Origin: JAEZKC01 sp046538945
Lineage (GTDB): Bacteria > Fibrobacterota > Chitinivibrionia > Chitinivibrionales > Chitinispirillaceae
Assembly: GCA_046538945.1 (NCBI GenBank)
Contig: JBKHHW010000080.1
Coordinates: 1 to 13,284 of the forward strand
Length of the DNA stretch: 13,284 nt
Direction of reading: 5' to 3'
Part shown: positions 7,515 through 13,284 of the stretch, piece after piece
Layout of the letters: the number at the start of each line of letters is the position of its first letter
Numbering within the stretch: the stretch's first letter is position 1
The notes under the pieces: generated by a model
The model's database searches: none
What the model was told of the DNA's origin: nothing
What the model saw: the letters and a program-made list of their open reading frames with translations, nothing else
Program-made: the position numbers and the translations under genes

Positions 7515-7532
7515 CTATTATCAATATAATAG
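7515..7532. promoter_or_regulatory. Perfect inverted repeat in a divergent promoter region (candidate operator)
   Basis: CTATTAT (7515-7521), a 4-bp spacer CAAT and ATAATAG (7526-7532) form a perfect 7-4-7 dyad. It lies between the reverse-strand three-gene unit (start 7471) and the forward-strand gene starting at 7652. A TATAAT (7525-7530) overlaps it on the plus strand, and TATATT/TATTAT overlap it on the minus strand, so it could cover a -10 element. No good -35 hexamer is seen at proper spacing on either side. Regulator binding is inferred, not shown. Confidence 0.4.
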
Positions 7533-7651
7533 AAAAACCCATGCCATGCGCCTTTTTGCCCGATATTTTTTTGCGTCTGATTTTTGCAGAAGCTGAAAAC
7601 TGTACCAGCACGGAGCAGAAATGCGTGACTCAGAAGAGGGGAATCACTCAC

Positions 7652-8236
7652 ATGCAGAAAGGGATTTTCTGCCTCGAGGGGCTCTGGGATGATGATCTGA
7701 AGCAGAAATCATCGGTACAGCCCATCCTCCATCTTCTTGAAATAAACGGCGGAATCCCCTTCATTTATCATGATGCGGCCACAGTTGAGGAGCTTGAGTT
7801 CTATGTGTCGAAATGGAAACAGGCCAGATACAGAAACTACCCTATTCTCTACCTGGCATTTCACGGAGAAAACGAATCCCTTCTGGTAGGAAGACAGAAG
7901 TACCACCTGGGGCAGCTTGCCAACGTTCTGAGAAGCTCCTGCGCCGATTCGTTTTTCATCTTCGCTTCATGCAAAACGATGATGGACGGGCACGGAACAA
8001 TTTCGGAATTCATGAAAACCACGGAAGCTCTGGCCGTTTTCGGTTATCGCAACAGGGTGTGCTGGATGTATTCAGCAGCACTGGAACTGCTGATCCTCAC
8101 CGAACTGCAGAAAGTTGATTTCTCGGCAAAAGGCATGAAAAACCTTGAAAAAAAGATCAGCACCTTTGCAGGAGCTTTTCAGCAAATCGATTATACACTT
8201 GTAATCCGCCACGGAGCCGGGGCGCACACAAGGTGA
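7652..8236 (+). CDS. Unknown protein with CHAT/caspase-like His-Gly...Ser-Cys motifs
   Basis: This is a 194-residue soluble protein. A hydrophobic strand ending in a catalytic-type motif, PILYLAFHGE (64-73, H71-G72), is followed about 35 residues later by a second strand, FFIFASCKT (101-109, C107). That is the order and spacing of the His and Cys strands in CHAT and caspase-fold proteases, where motifs of the type 'hhHhxxHG' and 'hhSAC' carry the dyad. The opening (KGIFCLEGLWDDDL) recalls a family of bacterial unknown proteins that I believe is filed as DUF6642; I could not check this. The frame is open for 858 nt further upstream, but that part runs antisense to two genes and is not protein-like. 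The ATG at 7652 has a GAGGGG 10 nt upstream and starts the conserved-looking part. It ends 127 bp before guaB. Protease activity is inferred only from the motif. Confidence 0.72.
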   Translation: MQKGIFCLEGLWDDDLKQKSSVQPILHLLEINGGIPFIYHDAATVEELEFYVSKWKQARYRNYPILYLAFHGENESLLVGRQKYHLGQLANVLRSSCADSFFIFASCKTMMDGHGTISEFMKTTEALAVFGYRNRVCWMYSAALELLILTELQKVDFSAKGMKNLEKKISTFAGAFQQIDYTLVIRHGAGAHTR

Positions 8237-8251
8237 TTTCGACCTCCCGGT

Positions 8252-8280
8252 TTGAATTATTCCCCTGCACAGATTATTTT
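8252..8280 (+). promoter_or_regulatory. Candidate sigma-70-type promoter for guaB
   Basis: TTGAAT (8252-8257) and TATTTT (8275-8280) are separated by 17 bp. They lie about 80 nt upstream of the guaB start, in the gap after the CHAT-like gene. The match is moderate, and read-through from the upstream gene is also possible because no terminator separates them. Confidence 0.4.
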
Positions 8281-8291
8281 CTTGTATTTCC

Positions 8292-8317
8292 CTGAAAGTC
8301 AAAAATCCGGCTTTCAG
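8292..8317. repeat. Inverted repeat CTGAAAG / CTTTCAG in the guaB leader
   Basis: CTGAAAG (8292-8298) and CTTTCAG (8311-8317) are perfectly complementary. Allowing a G-U pair, the stem extends to 9 bp around an 8-nt loop. No T-tract follows, so it is not an intrinsic terminator. It sits just downstream of the candidate guaB -10 element, where an operator or leader hairpin would act. Chance occurrence is not excluded. Confidence 0.3.
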
Positions 8318-8363
8318 CACATTCCGAAATCAAAAAATCGCTTCAGATATACGGAGAGAAACC

Positions 8364-9878
8364 ATGGCCAGAATCATCGAGGAAGTCTCAAGAACATTTT
8401 CCGAATACCTGCTTGTCCCGCGGCTGACCAGAAAAAGTCACCTGGCTCACAACGTGAGTCTCAAGACGCCCATCTGCAAGTTCAGAAAAGGGGAGAAATC
8501 GAGACTTACCCTCAATATACCGTTTGTGACTGCGAGCATGCAGTCGGTATCCGGATCGGAGATGGCGATAGCTCTCGCCCGCAGGGGCGGCCTGGCATTC
8601 ATATTCTGCTCCCAGACGATAGAGAAGCAGGCTGCCATGGTCAGCCGAGTGAAAATGCACAAAGCCGGTTTCGTCCCCTCCGATTCAAACCTCAGGCCCG
8701 ACAACACCCTTGGAGACGCTCTCGCTCTAAGAAAGAAAACGGGGCATTCCACCATGCCGGTGACGAGTGATGGAAGCGGTAAAGGCACATTCCTGGGCAT
8801 TCTCACCGACAAGGACTTCTGGGAGTACGAGGATGATCTCAGCAGGCCGGTAAGCGAACATATGACCAGCAAGGAACATGTAATCTTTGGCCACCTTGGA
8901 ATAACACTTCACGAAGCGAACCTCCAGCTGCGAAAACACAAAAAAGAGTGCCTTCCCATTCTCGACCATGATGGAACCCTTCACTCCCTTGTGTTCAAAA
9001 AGGACTATTTCGATCACATGAACAACCCGGACGAACTTCTGGACGATCGCAAACGCCTGGTGGTGGGTGCTGGTGTCAACACTCACGACTACGAGGAACG
9101 GGTTCCGGCACTTGTGGAAGCCGGGGTGGATGCAATCTGCTTTGATTCTTCGGACGGGTACACCGAATTCCAGAAAGAAGCGGCCCTCTGGGTTCGGGAA
9201 CGCTACGGGGACAAGGTGGTGATCGGGGGCGGCAACGTGATTGACGGAGACGCTTTCAGATACCTGGTCGAGGAGGCTCAGCTCGATTTCGTGAAAGTGG
9301 GTATAGGCGGCGGTTCCATCTGCATTACCCGGGAGCAGAAAGGGATAGGCAGAGGGCAGGCTTCAGCACTCATGGCCGTTGCGGCGGAACGCGATCGCTA
9401 TTATGAGGAAACGGGCATCTATGTGCCGGTGTGCTCCGACGGTGGTCTGTCAAATGATACTCAGATAATAATTGCCCTGGCCATGGGAGCCGATTTTGTA
9501 ATGATGGGGAGATATTTCGCGATGACCGACGAAAGCCCCACTCCCAGAGTCTCCATTGGCGGAAGAATTTACAAGCCCTACTGGGGGGAGGGGTCCAACA
9601 GAGCCAGAAACTGGCAGCGCTACAGTCACGACGAAAACAGCGACGGACTCAAATTCGAAGAAGGTGTGGACGCTTACGTTCCGGTTGTGGGATCGGTAAG
9701 GGAAGTACTGGGGGTGACCACAGCCAAGCTCAAGTCGACGATGTGCAACATGGGGTCCTTATCCGTAAAGGAGTTTGCGGACAACTCCGTACTCACCCGC
9801 ATCTCCGAGCAGTCCTTTGTGGAAGGCGGCACCTCGAACGTCCTTTCTCTTGACAAGGATATTCCCAGAGAGGTCTAG
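8364..9878 (+). CDS. guaB: Inosine-5'-monophosphate dehydrogenase
   Basis: This enzyme converts IMP to XMP with NAD+, the committed step of guanine nucleotide synthesis. The 504-residue protein has the IMPDH layout: a TIM barrel interrupted by two CBS domains (about 113-225). MQSVSGSEMAIALAR (59-73) is an N-terminal barrel motif. GIGGGSICITR (313-323) contains the catalytic Cys320. CSDGG (357-361) and AMGADFVMMGR (373-383) bind the phosphate. The mobile flap YWGEGSNRARNWQRY (406-420) ends in the Arg-Tyr pair (R419, Y420) that activates water. The sequence is much closer, from memory, to the Tritrichomonas foetus enzyme (503 residues, same GIGGGSICITREQKGIGRGQA region, C319/R418/Y419) than to E. 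coli GuaB. A GGAG lies 7 nt before the ATG. It is followed by a strong terminator, so it appears to end its transcript. No guaA is in the window. Confidence 0.96.
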   Translation: MARIIEEVSRTFSEYLLVPRLTRKSHLAHNVSLKTPICKFRKGEKSRLTLNIPFVTASMQSVSGSEMAIALARRGGLAFIFCSQTIEKQAAMVSRVKMHKAGFVPSDSNLRPDNTLGDALALRKKTGHSTMPVTSDGSGKGTFLGILTDKDFWEYEDDLSRPVSEHMTSKEHVIFGHLGITLHEANLQLRKHKKECLPILDHDGTLHSLVFKKDYFDHMNNPDELLDDRKRLVVGAGVNTHDYEERVPALVEAGVDAICFDSSDGYTEFQKEAALWVRERYGDKVVIGGGNVIDGDAFRYLVEEAQLDFVKVGIGGGSICITREQKGIGRGQASALMAVAAERDRYYEETGIYVPVCSDGGLSNDTQIIIALAMGADFVMMGRYFAMTDESPTPRVSIGGRIYKPYWGEGSNRARNWQRYSHDENSDGLKFEEGVDAYVPVVGSVREVLGVTTAKLKSTMCNMGSLSVKEFADNSVLTRISEQSFVEGGTSNVLSLDKDIPREV

Positions 9879-9929
9879 ACGAAACCGTTTGGCATTTCCT
9901 CTAAGGGTAAATAGAATTGTAAGAATGTG

Positions 9930-9971
9930 CTCACATCCGGAGTAATAATTTCCCGGTGTGAGTTTTTTATT
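9930..9971 (+). terminator. Intrinsic terminator after guaB
   Basis: CTCACA-T-CCGG (9930-9940) pairs with CCGGTGTGAG (9953-9962), a 10-bp stem with one bulged T and a 12-nt loop. It is followed at once by TTTTTTATTAT. Location and structure fit termination of the guaB transcript. Confidence 0.88.
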
Positions 9972-10061
9972 ATCAGCAGGCAATCACCCAAACTTGCTGC
10001 ATTTTACAATAAACATTTTTCCTTTGCCGTATTCTGAATCCAGGGGAACTCTCAAAAACCA

Positions 10062-10067
10062 AGGAGG
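10062..10067 (+). promoter_or_regulatory. Strong Shine-Dalgarno deciding a GTG start
   Basis: AGGAGG is placed 5 nt before GTG at 10073. No in-frame ATG nearby gives a complete signal peptide, so this site identifies GTG as the start of the HtrA-type protease. Confidence 0.85.
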
Positions 10068-10072
10068 TATAC

Positions 10073-11656
10073 GTGTCAAAGATCTTTAGAAAACCTTTAT
10101 TACCCCTATCCATTGTAGTTTTATTGTTCGCCAGCGGGTATTTCATCACCACGTCCTGTTCCTTCGCCGATTCGAAGAAGCCTGAACGGGGATCAATCAG
10201 TTTCGGCGCCAAGTCACAGCCGGATGTGGATATACCGCCCACGCTTCAAAGCTTTTCCACTGTTTTCGCCGATGTGGCGGAAAAGGTGGTTCCTACGGTG
10301 GTATCGGTCATTCCTACGAAAATCGACACAGTTACCTTTTCAAACAATCCCTTCTACCAGTTTTTTGACGACCCGTTTTCCGGAGGACCTTTCGGGAACT
10401 TTTTCGGCAACGACCCACGTTCCCGCCGCCGTACACCTCCACCGGTCCAGAAACGCGAGTACAGAAGACAGGGTCTGGGCTCGGGCGTCATCGTGTCCAA
10501 AGACGGCTACATACTGACAAATTACCATGTGGTATCGGGAGCGGATGAAATCGAGGTGAAAACATCCGACTCCAGAAGCTTTGAAGCGGCTATCGTCGGT
10601 TCGGATTCCCTAACCGATGTCGCGGTTCTGAAGATAATGGACGATGTGAAGGATCTGCCGGTAGCCTATTTAGGAAACAGTGAGAAACTTCGTCCCGGCG
10701 AATGGGCCATCGCCATCGGCAATCCTTTCAGCCTGACCTCATCGGTCACCATGGGAATCGTGTCCGCAACCGGCCGCACAACCCCCGGAGCAAACAGCGA
10801 ATCCTATCAGAATTTCATTCAGACCGACGCAGCCATCAACCCCGGCAATTCCGGAGGAGCTCTGGTGAATATCAAGGGTGAACTCATCGGTATCAACACC
10901 ATGATCTACACCCAGTCGGGCGGGAATATGGGTATCGGCTTTGCGATTCCTATCAGTATGGCCCGCAGAATCATGGAGGATCTCATCTACGAGGGAAAGG
11001 TGAGCCGGGGATGGCTCGGTGTAGCGATTCAGCCTCTGGATCAGTCCACGCGTGATGCGTTTGGCCTCTCTGCTGAAACCCGGGGTGTCCTGATCGGCGA
11101 TGTGTTCAAGGGTCAACCTGCGGACAAGGCAGGTATCAGGCGGGGGGATGTGATTACCAAAGTAGGTGACAAAAAAGTTGAAAACCCCAATCAGCTCAGA
11201 AACTACATTGCCGCGATCCGTCCTGGTGAAACCGCTCCCGTAGAACTGCTTCGGGACGGGAAAACAAAAAAAGTGAAGGTGAAGATGGCGGTAAGAGACG
11301 AGAATGCGGTACTGTCATCTCAGGGAAAGGCTGGTGGTGCTTCATCTGCCGAGAGTGCTGATGCTAAAGAGGTTCTGGGGATAAAGGTGGGTAATATCAC
11401 ACCAGAAGTGCGCAATGAGTTTAACCTCTCTGCTTCTCAGAAGGGCGTTATCATCAGAGAAATCGACCAATCCAGCCAGGCAGCACGGGAAGGTCTGCGC
11501 CAGAATGATCTCATCCTTGAAATCAACAGAAAAGCGATCAGATCGGTGGAGGATTTCACCAAGATCACCAGTAATATGAAGGAAGGTGATTCTATTCTTT
11601 TGCTTGTACAGCGGGACCAGAGCACCTTTTTCCGGGCATTCAAGATCAGAAAATAG
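10073..11656 (+). CDS. degQ: HtrA/Deg-type periplasmic serine protease with two PDZ domains
   Basis: This 527-residue secreted protease degrades or refolds misfolded envelope proteins. The N-terminal signal peptide has K3, R6 and K7, then a hydrophobic stretch (9-27), with likely signal peptidase I cleavage after SFA (residue 32). The trypsin-like domain (about 60-300) has the full triad: His152 in TNYHVVSG, Asp182 in LTDVAVLK and Ser260 in NPGNSGGALVN. A Pro/Phe/Gly/Arg-rich segment (about 92-130) corresponds to the LA loop. PDZ1 spans about 312-408 and PDZ2 about 434-522, joined by a Ser/Ala/Gly-rich linker (416-431). Whether it is the DegP or DegQ paralogue cannot be told from one sequence, so the symbol is provisional. 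Translation starts at GTG with a strong AGGAGG 5 nt upstream. It is a single-gene unit flanked by terminators. No convincing promoter stands out in 9972-10060; a heat-shock or envelope-stress sigma factor could read it. Confidence 0.95.
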   Translation: MSKIFRKPLLPLSIVVLLFASGYFITTSCSFADSKKPERGSISFGAKSQPDVDIPPTLQSFSTVFADVAEKVVPTVVSVIPTKIDTVTFSNNPFYQFFDDPFSGGPFGNFFGNDPRSRRRTPPPVQKREYRRQGLGSGVIVSKDGYILTNYHVVSGADEIEVKTSDSRSFEAAIVGSDSLTDVAVLKIMDDVKDLPVAYLGNSEKLRPGEWAIAIGNPFSLTSSVTMGIVSATGRTTPGANSESYQNFIQTDAAINPGNSGGALVNIKGELIGINTMIYTQSGGNMGIGFAIPISMARRIMEDLIYEGKVSRGWLGVAIQPLDQSTRDAFGLSAETRGVLIGDVFKGQPADKAGIRRGDVITKVGDKKVENPNQLRNYIAAIRPGETAPVELLRDGKTKKVKVKMAVRDENAVLSSQGKAGGASSAESADAKEVLGIKVGNITPEVRNEFNLSASQKGVIIREIDQSSQAAREGLRQNDLILEINRKAIRSVEDFTKITSNMKEGDSILLLVQRDQSTFFRAFKIRK

Positions 11657-11687
11657 CATTTCAGTGAAATTAAATTGATCCAGAACG

Positions 11688-11724
11688 ATCCCCGAGGCCA
11701 CTAATAGGTTTCGGGGATTTTTTT
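11688..11724 (+). terminator. Intrinsic terminator after the HtrA-type protease gene
   Basis: ATCCCCGAGGCC (11688-11699) pairs with GGTTTCGGGGAT (11707-11718), a 12-bp stem with two G-U pairs and a 7-nt loop. It runs directly into a run of seven Ts (11718-11724). Confidence 0.93.
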
Positions 11725-11748
11725 GCTTGCAACTGGAAATCATTTAGC

Positions 11749-11778
11749 TTGACTCATCTCCGCAGGAAAACATATCTT
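11749..11778 (+). promoter_or_regulatory. Candidate promoter for the lipoprotein gene
   Basis: TTGACT (11749-11754) and TATCTT (11773-11778) are separated by 18 bp, just after the preceding terminator. A consensus TATAAT also occurs at 11786-11791 but lacks a -35 partner at proper spacing. A promoter must lie in this short gap; which -10 is used is unclear. Confidence 0.4.
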
Positions 11779-11823
11779 TGTTTATTATAATGATATATAC
11801 AACAACCATTCAGGAGGATATAC

Positions 11824-12717
11824 ATGTTTAAGAGGCGGCTTGCAGTACTTTCCCTTTTCGCTTTTATTCTGGTGGCCGGCTGCGGCGGGGTCAATGAAGA
11901 GTTTATCAAGGATGCGGAACAGCGTCTGGAAACACTTAAGACGAAAGGTGTCCCGGATGATGACCTTTCCAACGCCCGGATACATCTATTCCAGTTGAAG
12001 ACTCATAAGGAAAAGGGCAACAATGCTCAGGCCAAGCAAGCCGCTGACTCTCTGACGGTTCATCTCGAGCAGGCCGAAAAGCTGTATGCTGAAAAGATAG
12101 CTACCCTGGGACCAAAAATCGATGCTCTTAAATCGGAGATCAACGAAGCGAAAGCCGAACTCAGTGGTCTGCATGCGGGTAAAATCGATTCAGTAATGGC
12201 TGTTGTGGATTCATTCATAAAGATTGACTGGCTGCTTCAGGCCAAAAACAAAGCCGAAGAGTTGGAAGACATGATTCCAAACATCAAAGAGTCTCAGGCC
12301 ACGGCAAACAAGGTCAAGAATTTGGTTCCCGGAGTCTGGAAGTGCGTGGATAAAACCACAAACGCTACATTTCCGGAAATCAATGCTGTAGAGCAGAAGA
12401 TTTTCACTTTCTACAGAAACGGAAAAGTGAAACTGATAGAGAAGAAAAAGGGTCAGAGCGGTAGGTATCTTAAAGAGGACTGGGAATTCAATTCGGACGG
12501 AACCTACGACTTTGTTGGAGATACCATTGTTCTCAAGATCGGCCGATTCGCGGCGGTCAGACAGAATTTCATCAGAATTCACAAGATCGACGGCAAGAAG
12601 GTGTGGAAAAATGAACCCGCTCCCACCTACGATTCAACGATCACCGACGGAAGCCAGGACAGGTTCATCACCTATGATGACCTGAAGCTGGATTTTACGA
12701 AGATCAGAAGGCTGTAA
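11824..12717 (+). CDS. Lipoprotein with coiled-coil N-terminal half, function unknown
   Basis: This 297-residue protein has a lipoprotein signal: K3, R4 and R5, a hydrophobic core and the lipobox LVAGC with the lipidated Cys at 20. Gly-Gly follows, with no Asp at +2, which under E. coli rules would favour the outer membrane. Residues about 25-175 are charged, alanine- and lysine-rich heptad helices (coiled coil). PGVWKC at about 169-174 begins a different, beta-rich half with aromatic strands (FTFYRNGKVKL, DWEFNSDGTYDF, NFIRIHKIDGKKVW), like small lipocalin-type or 'W-x-C' calyx domains. I do not recognise the family. AGGAGG lies 6 nt before the ATG, so expression is probably good. It is a single-gene unit between two terminators. 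A structural or periplasm-spanning envelope role is only a guess. Confidence 0.87.
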   Translation: MFKRRLAVLSLFAFILVAGCGGVNEEFIKDAEQRLETLKTKGVPDDDLSNARIHLFQLKTHKEKGNNAQAKQAADSLTVHLEQAEKLYAEKIATLGPKIDALKSEINEAKAELSGLHAGKIDSVMAVVDSFIKIDWLLQAKNKAEELEDMIPNIKESQATANKVKNLVPGVWKCVDKTTNATFPEINAVEQKIFTFYRNGKVKLIEKKKGQSGRYLKEDWEFNSDGTYDFVGDTIVLKIGRFAAVRQNFIRIHKIDGKKVWKNEPAPTYDSTITDGSQDRFITYDDLKLDFTKIRRL

Positions 12718-12746
12718 AAGCCCCACTCATATTGATTATTGGTGAG

Positions 12747-12775
12747 AAGCGGTTCCATTCGGAGCCGCTTTTTTT
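12747..12775 (+). terminator. Intrinsic terminator after the lipoprotein gene
   Basis: AAGCGGTTCC (12747-12756) pairs with GGAGCCGCTT (12761-12770), a 10-bp stem with one G-U pair and a tetraloop ATTC. A T-run extends to 12775. Confidence 0.95.
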
Positions 12776-12903
12776 GTCTGGCCCAAAGCTTGTTTTCGGA
12801 ATGTCGCTTTTAATTACAGAGGGGGTTAATTATAGCGGAGGCCACTTTCACCCTGGTAGAAAAAAGAAAATGAAAAGAAGTAATGAGTAATATTCTAAGG
12901 TAT

Positions 12904-12941
12904 AAAAAAAACGACGGTCCCGTAGGGAATGTCGTTTTTTT
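12904..12941 (-). terminator. Intrinsic terminator of rpmA, symmetric and probably bidirectional
   Basis: An A8 run plus CGAC (12904-12915) pairs with GTCG plus a T7 run (12931-12941). After a 2x2 mismatch, TCCC/GGGA close a 3-nt loop. The hairpin has a T-tract when read on either strand. It lies 20 bp past the rpmA stop, and on the other strand 130 bp past the first terminator of the lipoprotein gene. Its main role is probably to end the rpmA transcript. Confidence 0.85.
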
Positions 12942-12960
12942 ATTCAAATTTTGAAAGTAC

Positions 12961-13218
12961 TTACGAAACCGGGAGTATGCTCACCTTTTTCTTGTTATTC
13001 TTGCCCCGGGCGTACTGAACCACGCCGTCCATCTTGGCAAAAAGGGTATCATCGGATCCCTTGCCCACATTGAGACCGGGATTGACCACGGTCCCTCTCT
13101 GGCGCACCAAAATACTTCCGGCGCTCACCTTCTGACCACCGAAGCACTTCACTCCGAGCATCTTGGGGTTACTGTCTCTGCCGTTACGGCTGCTTCCTAC
13201 ACCTTTTTTATGTGCCAT
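12961..13218 (-). CDS. rpmA: 50S ribosomal protein L27
   Basis: This 85-residue basic protein matches bacterial L27 throughout: MAHKKGVGSSRNGRDSNPK, LGVKCFGGQKV, AGSILVRQRGT, NPGLNVGKGSDDTLFA and the DGVVQYARG end. L27 sits near the peptidyl-transferase centre of the large subunit, where its N-terminal tail reaches toward the tRNA ends. The short N-terminus begins directly with MAHKK, so it lacks the cleaved leader of Firmicutes L27. CGGAG lies 5 nt before the ATG. The gene usually follows rplU (L21); that partner would lie just past the window end on this strand. The upstream DNA is a heptamer array rather than ordinary spacer. Confidence 0.98.
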   Translation of the reverse strand: MAHKKGVGSSRNGRDSNPKMLGVKCFGGQKVSAGSILVRQRGTVVNPGLNVGKGSDDTLFAKMDGVVQYARGKNNKKKVSILPVS

Positions 13219-13228
13219 GTTAACTCCG

Positions 13229-13284
13229 TTTTTCGGTTATCCGTTTACCGTTTTCAGTTATCCGTTTGCCGTTTTCAGTTTAGC
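13229..13284. repeat. Heptamer tandem array upstream of rpmA
   Basis: Read on the rpmA strand, the DNA from the window edge to the ribosome site is GCTAAA, CTGAAAA, CGGCAAA, CGGATAA, CTGAAAA, CGGTAAA, CGGATAA, CCGAAAAA, then CGGAG (the Shine-Dalgarno, 13224-13228). Six full 7-bp units, one 8-bp unit and one cut unit follow the pattern C-[GTC]-G-N-[AT]-A-A. At a larger scale it is a 21-bp unit repeated twice (13237-13257 and 13258-13278) with a single difference. It is cut by the window end, so its full length is unknown. Confidence 0.85.

Noticed and set aside
6794..7651. A long plus-strand open frame continuous with the CHAT-like gene, giving a 480-residue protein.
   Set aside because: It runs antisense to the zinc-finger gene and the 90-residue gene, has phenylalanine-rich, low-order content, and the recognisable part with its own ribosome site begins only at 7652. 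The reverse-strand frames show an intact CxxC/CxxC motif and operon packing.
10098..10168. The HtrA-type protease as a lipoprotein, because of Cys29 near the end of the hydrophobic stretch.
   Set aside because: The residues before Cys29 (TTS) do not make a lipobox. A signal peptidase I site after SFA fits better.
13229..13284. The repeats at the right edge as a CRISPR array.
   Set aside because: The units are contiguous 7-bp repeats with no spacers, so they are a simple tandem array.

Overview
The window is about 13.3 kb of bacterial chromosome with roughly balanced base composition and dense, mostly housekeeping genes. A secreted HtrA/Deg-type protease, a lipoprotein with a clear lipobox and the LemA/M48 membrane pair point to a Gram-negative (diderm) bacterium. 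No phylum can be assigned with confidence. There are no RNA genes, transposases, integrases, phage genes or CRISPR arrays. Four intrinsic-terminator-like or repeat structures and several candidate promoters or operators can be seen.

Layout, left to right. 1-132 (-): the N-terminus of a PfkB-family sugar kinase, cut by the window edge. 133-510: divergent intergenic region. 511-1284 (+): a rhomboid intramembrane serine protease. 1335-3980 (-): a two-gene unit, lemA followed by a large M48 (HtpX-like) membrane metalloprotease with a long C-terminal extension. 4272-6035 (+): an ABC exporter half-transporter. 6039-7471 (-): a three-gene unit of a 90-residue unknown protein, a CxxC/CxxC zinc-binding unknown protein and a Nudix hydrolase. 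The last two overlap by 4 nt. 7652-8236 (+): an unknown protein with an FHG...SC arrangement like CHAT/caspase-type proteases. 8364-9878 (+): IMP dehydrogenase (guaB), closed by a strong terminator. 10073-11656 (+): a DegP/DegQ-type periplasmic protease with two PDZ domains, a GTG start and a strong terminator. 11824-12717 (+): a coiled-coil lipoprotein of unknown role, again with a strong terminator. 12961-13218 (-): ribosomal protein L27 (rpmA), whose upstream DNA is a heptamer repeat array reaching the window end.

Taken together, the window is rich in envelope proteolysis and quality-control genes (rhomboid, M48/LemA, HtrA), mixed with purine biosynthesis (guaB), export (ABC) and translation (rpmA). 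No single multi-gene system ties it together. The points that most deserve a second look are: the candidate caspase/CHAT-like protein and the unknown operon divergent from it, which share an intergenic region carrying a perfect 7-4-7 inverted repeat; the IMP dehydrogenase, whose signature motifs match the protozoan Tritrichomonas foetus enzyme; and the heptamer array whose last unit runs into the rpmA ribosome binding site.
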